A DNA stretch of 64,000 bases from Streptomyces sp. WZ-12 (GTDB lineage: Bacteria; Actinomycetota; Actinomycetes; Streptomycetales; Streptomycetaceae). Positions within the stretch are counted from its first letter, which is position 1; every line of letters starts with the position of its first letter. The notes under the pieces are model-generated. The model ran no database searches. It was not told the DNA's origin and saw only the letters and a program-made list of their open reading frames with translations. Below are positions 63,473-64,000 of the stretch, piece after piece. Where the stretch lies: assembly GCF_028898845.1 (NCBI RefSeq), contig NZ_CP118575.1, positions 248,001 through 312,000 on the forward strand. Direction: 5' to 3'. Made by a program: the position numbers and the translations under genes.

Positions 63473-64000
63473 TCAAACCCTGCGTTGCGAAAGATCCGAC
63501 AGCGCTCGTTTGTACAGGGGCAGAATTTCCTCCCAGCGCATACGTGCGGCCAGTTCTTTGGCCTGCTCGTGCATGTGTCGTACAGCGGCGGGATGTCGGT
63601 ACAGATGAAGTATTTCGTGGGCGAGTTTCGGGACGTCGACGGTATGCACGTCGACCCGGCCGCAGATACGGATGGTCGCGACTTCAGGCCGGACGGGGAC
63701 AAGCCACTCGCGGGGCAAGACGACATTGTTGGGGGAGACGTCTGTCATCAGGACGGGGATACCGGATCCGATGGCCTCCTGCGCCGGGAGACAGAGACCG
63801 CCGTATCGGCGGGGGAGCACCAGGACGTCGCCCGTCTGGAAGATGTCTGCCGGTCGCGGCATGGGGCCGACGAGGTGTATCCCGCTGCCGTCGAGCGCTC
63901 GCCGGAAGACGTCGTTCATCTGCTGGCAGTACAGCGTGAACACAGCGTCGGGCATGAGCGGCCGCACCGACTTCACGGCCTCGATGAAGGCCAGGGTGCC
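63473..64000 (-). CDS. GT4-type glycosyltransferase, C-terminal part
   Basis: The frame is open to the window edge (start outside). The visible 175 residues include DGSGIHLVGPMPRPADIFQT, VLVLPRRYGGLCLPAQEAIG, SGIPVLMTDVSPNNVVLP and a C-terminal helix, the donor-binding half of GT4 (Glycos_transf_1) enzymes; the usual EG.GLP motif appears as YGGLCLPAQEAIGSG. It is first in the visible operon GT4, CgeB-like, FkbM. Confidence 0.88.
   Translation of the reverse strand, partial: GTLAFIEAVKSVRPLMPDAVFTLYCQQMNDVFRRALDGSGIHLVGPMPRPADIFQTGDVLVLPRRYGGLCLPAQEAIGSGIPVLMTDVSPNNVVLPREWLVPVRPEVATIRICGRVDVHTVDVPKLAHEILHLYRHPAAVRHMHEQAKELAARMRWEEILPLYKRALSDLSQRRV

Overview
The window is very GC-rich, with GTG/TTG starts, a WhiB-type regulator, actinobacterial-style cell-wall enzymes, Prim-Pol/SF3 replication genes and insertion sequences typical of Streptomyces. 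It is most likely accessory DNA (chromosome arm, genomic island or large plasmid) of a Streptomyces or close relative. No rRNA, tRNA or CRISPR array was found. More than half of the sequence is nested, truncated or recombined mobile DNA. The families seen are IS6, ISL3 (three types), IS5 (several), IS30, IS3 (three types), IS21 (three types), IS110, IS481, ISAs1, IS1182, IS4-like and IS630, plus a Tn554-like tyrosine-recombinase element and a group II intron in two halves. Layout: 1-606, end of an FtsX/MacB-type ABC permease; 607-6679, nested IS debris holding two lower-GC orphan genes (an ImmA/IrrE-like protein and a PAAR-like protein); 6680-11555, IS21, IS110, the 3' half of a group II intron and the 3' part of an IS481; 11538-18761, a small beta-rich protein, a D,D-carboxypeptidase, a bifunctional class A PBP, a sensor-kinase relic and a secreted trypsin-like protease; 19096-21101, IS debris; 21552-26019, a replication module (unknown protein, Prim-Pol, SF3 helicase, iteron-like repeats, small protein, WhiB-like regulator); 26471-33852, IS debris; 33873-39776, a giant (1967 aa) predicted hydrolase/toxin-like protein; 40016-45469, IS debris; 45507-47579, a contractile tail-sheath protein; 47868-54652, an ISL3 split by a Tn554-like unit, then a complete IS110; 54829-56865, a family 2 glycosyltransferase; 56892-61640, IS debris including the other half of the IS481/intron and a second IS21 copy; 61776-64000, a minus-strand operon of GT4, CgeB-like glycosyltransferase and FkbM methyltransferase. 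The most interesting content is a set of lower-GC genes resembling parts of an extracellular contractile injection system (eCIS) or tailocin: a sheath protein interrupted by seven near-identical 41-residue RCC1-like repeats that differ mainly at a few positions, a PAAR-like cap candidate, and a giant DUF1023-type alpha/beta-hydrolase with hydrophobic segments and a C-terminal carbohydrate-binding-like domain. They are separated by IS blocks, and no tube, baseplate or ATPase gene is visible, so the system is either broken up here or completed elsewhere. The peptidoglycan enzymes and glycosyltransferases suggest a wider cell-envelope theme. The two direct IS21 copies, 51.6 kb apart, and the split IS481/intron record large rearrangements of the region.
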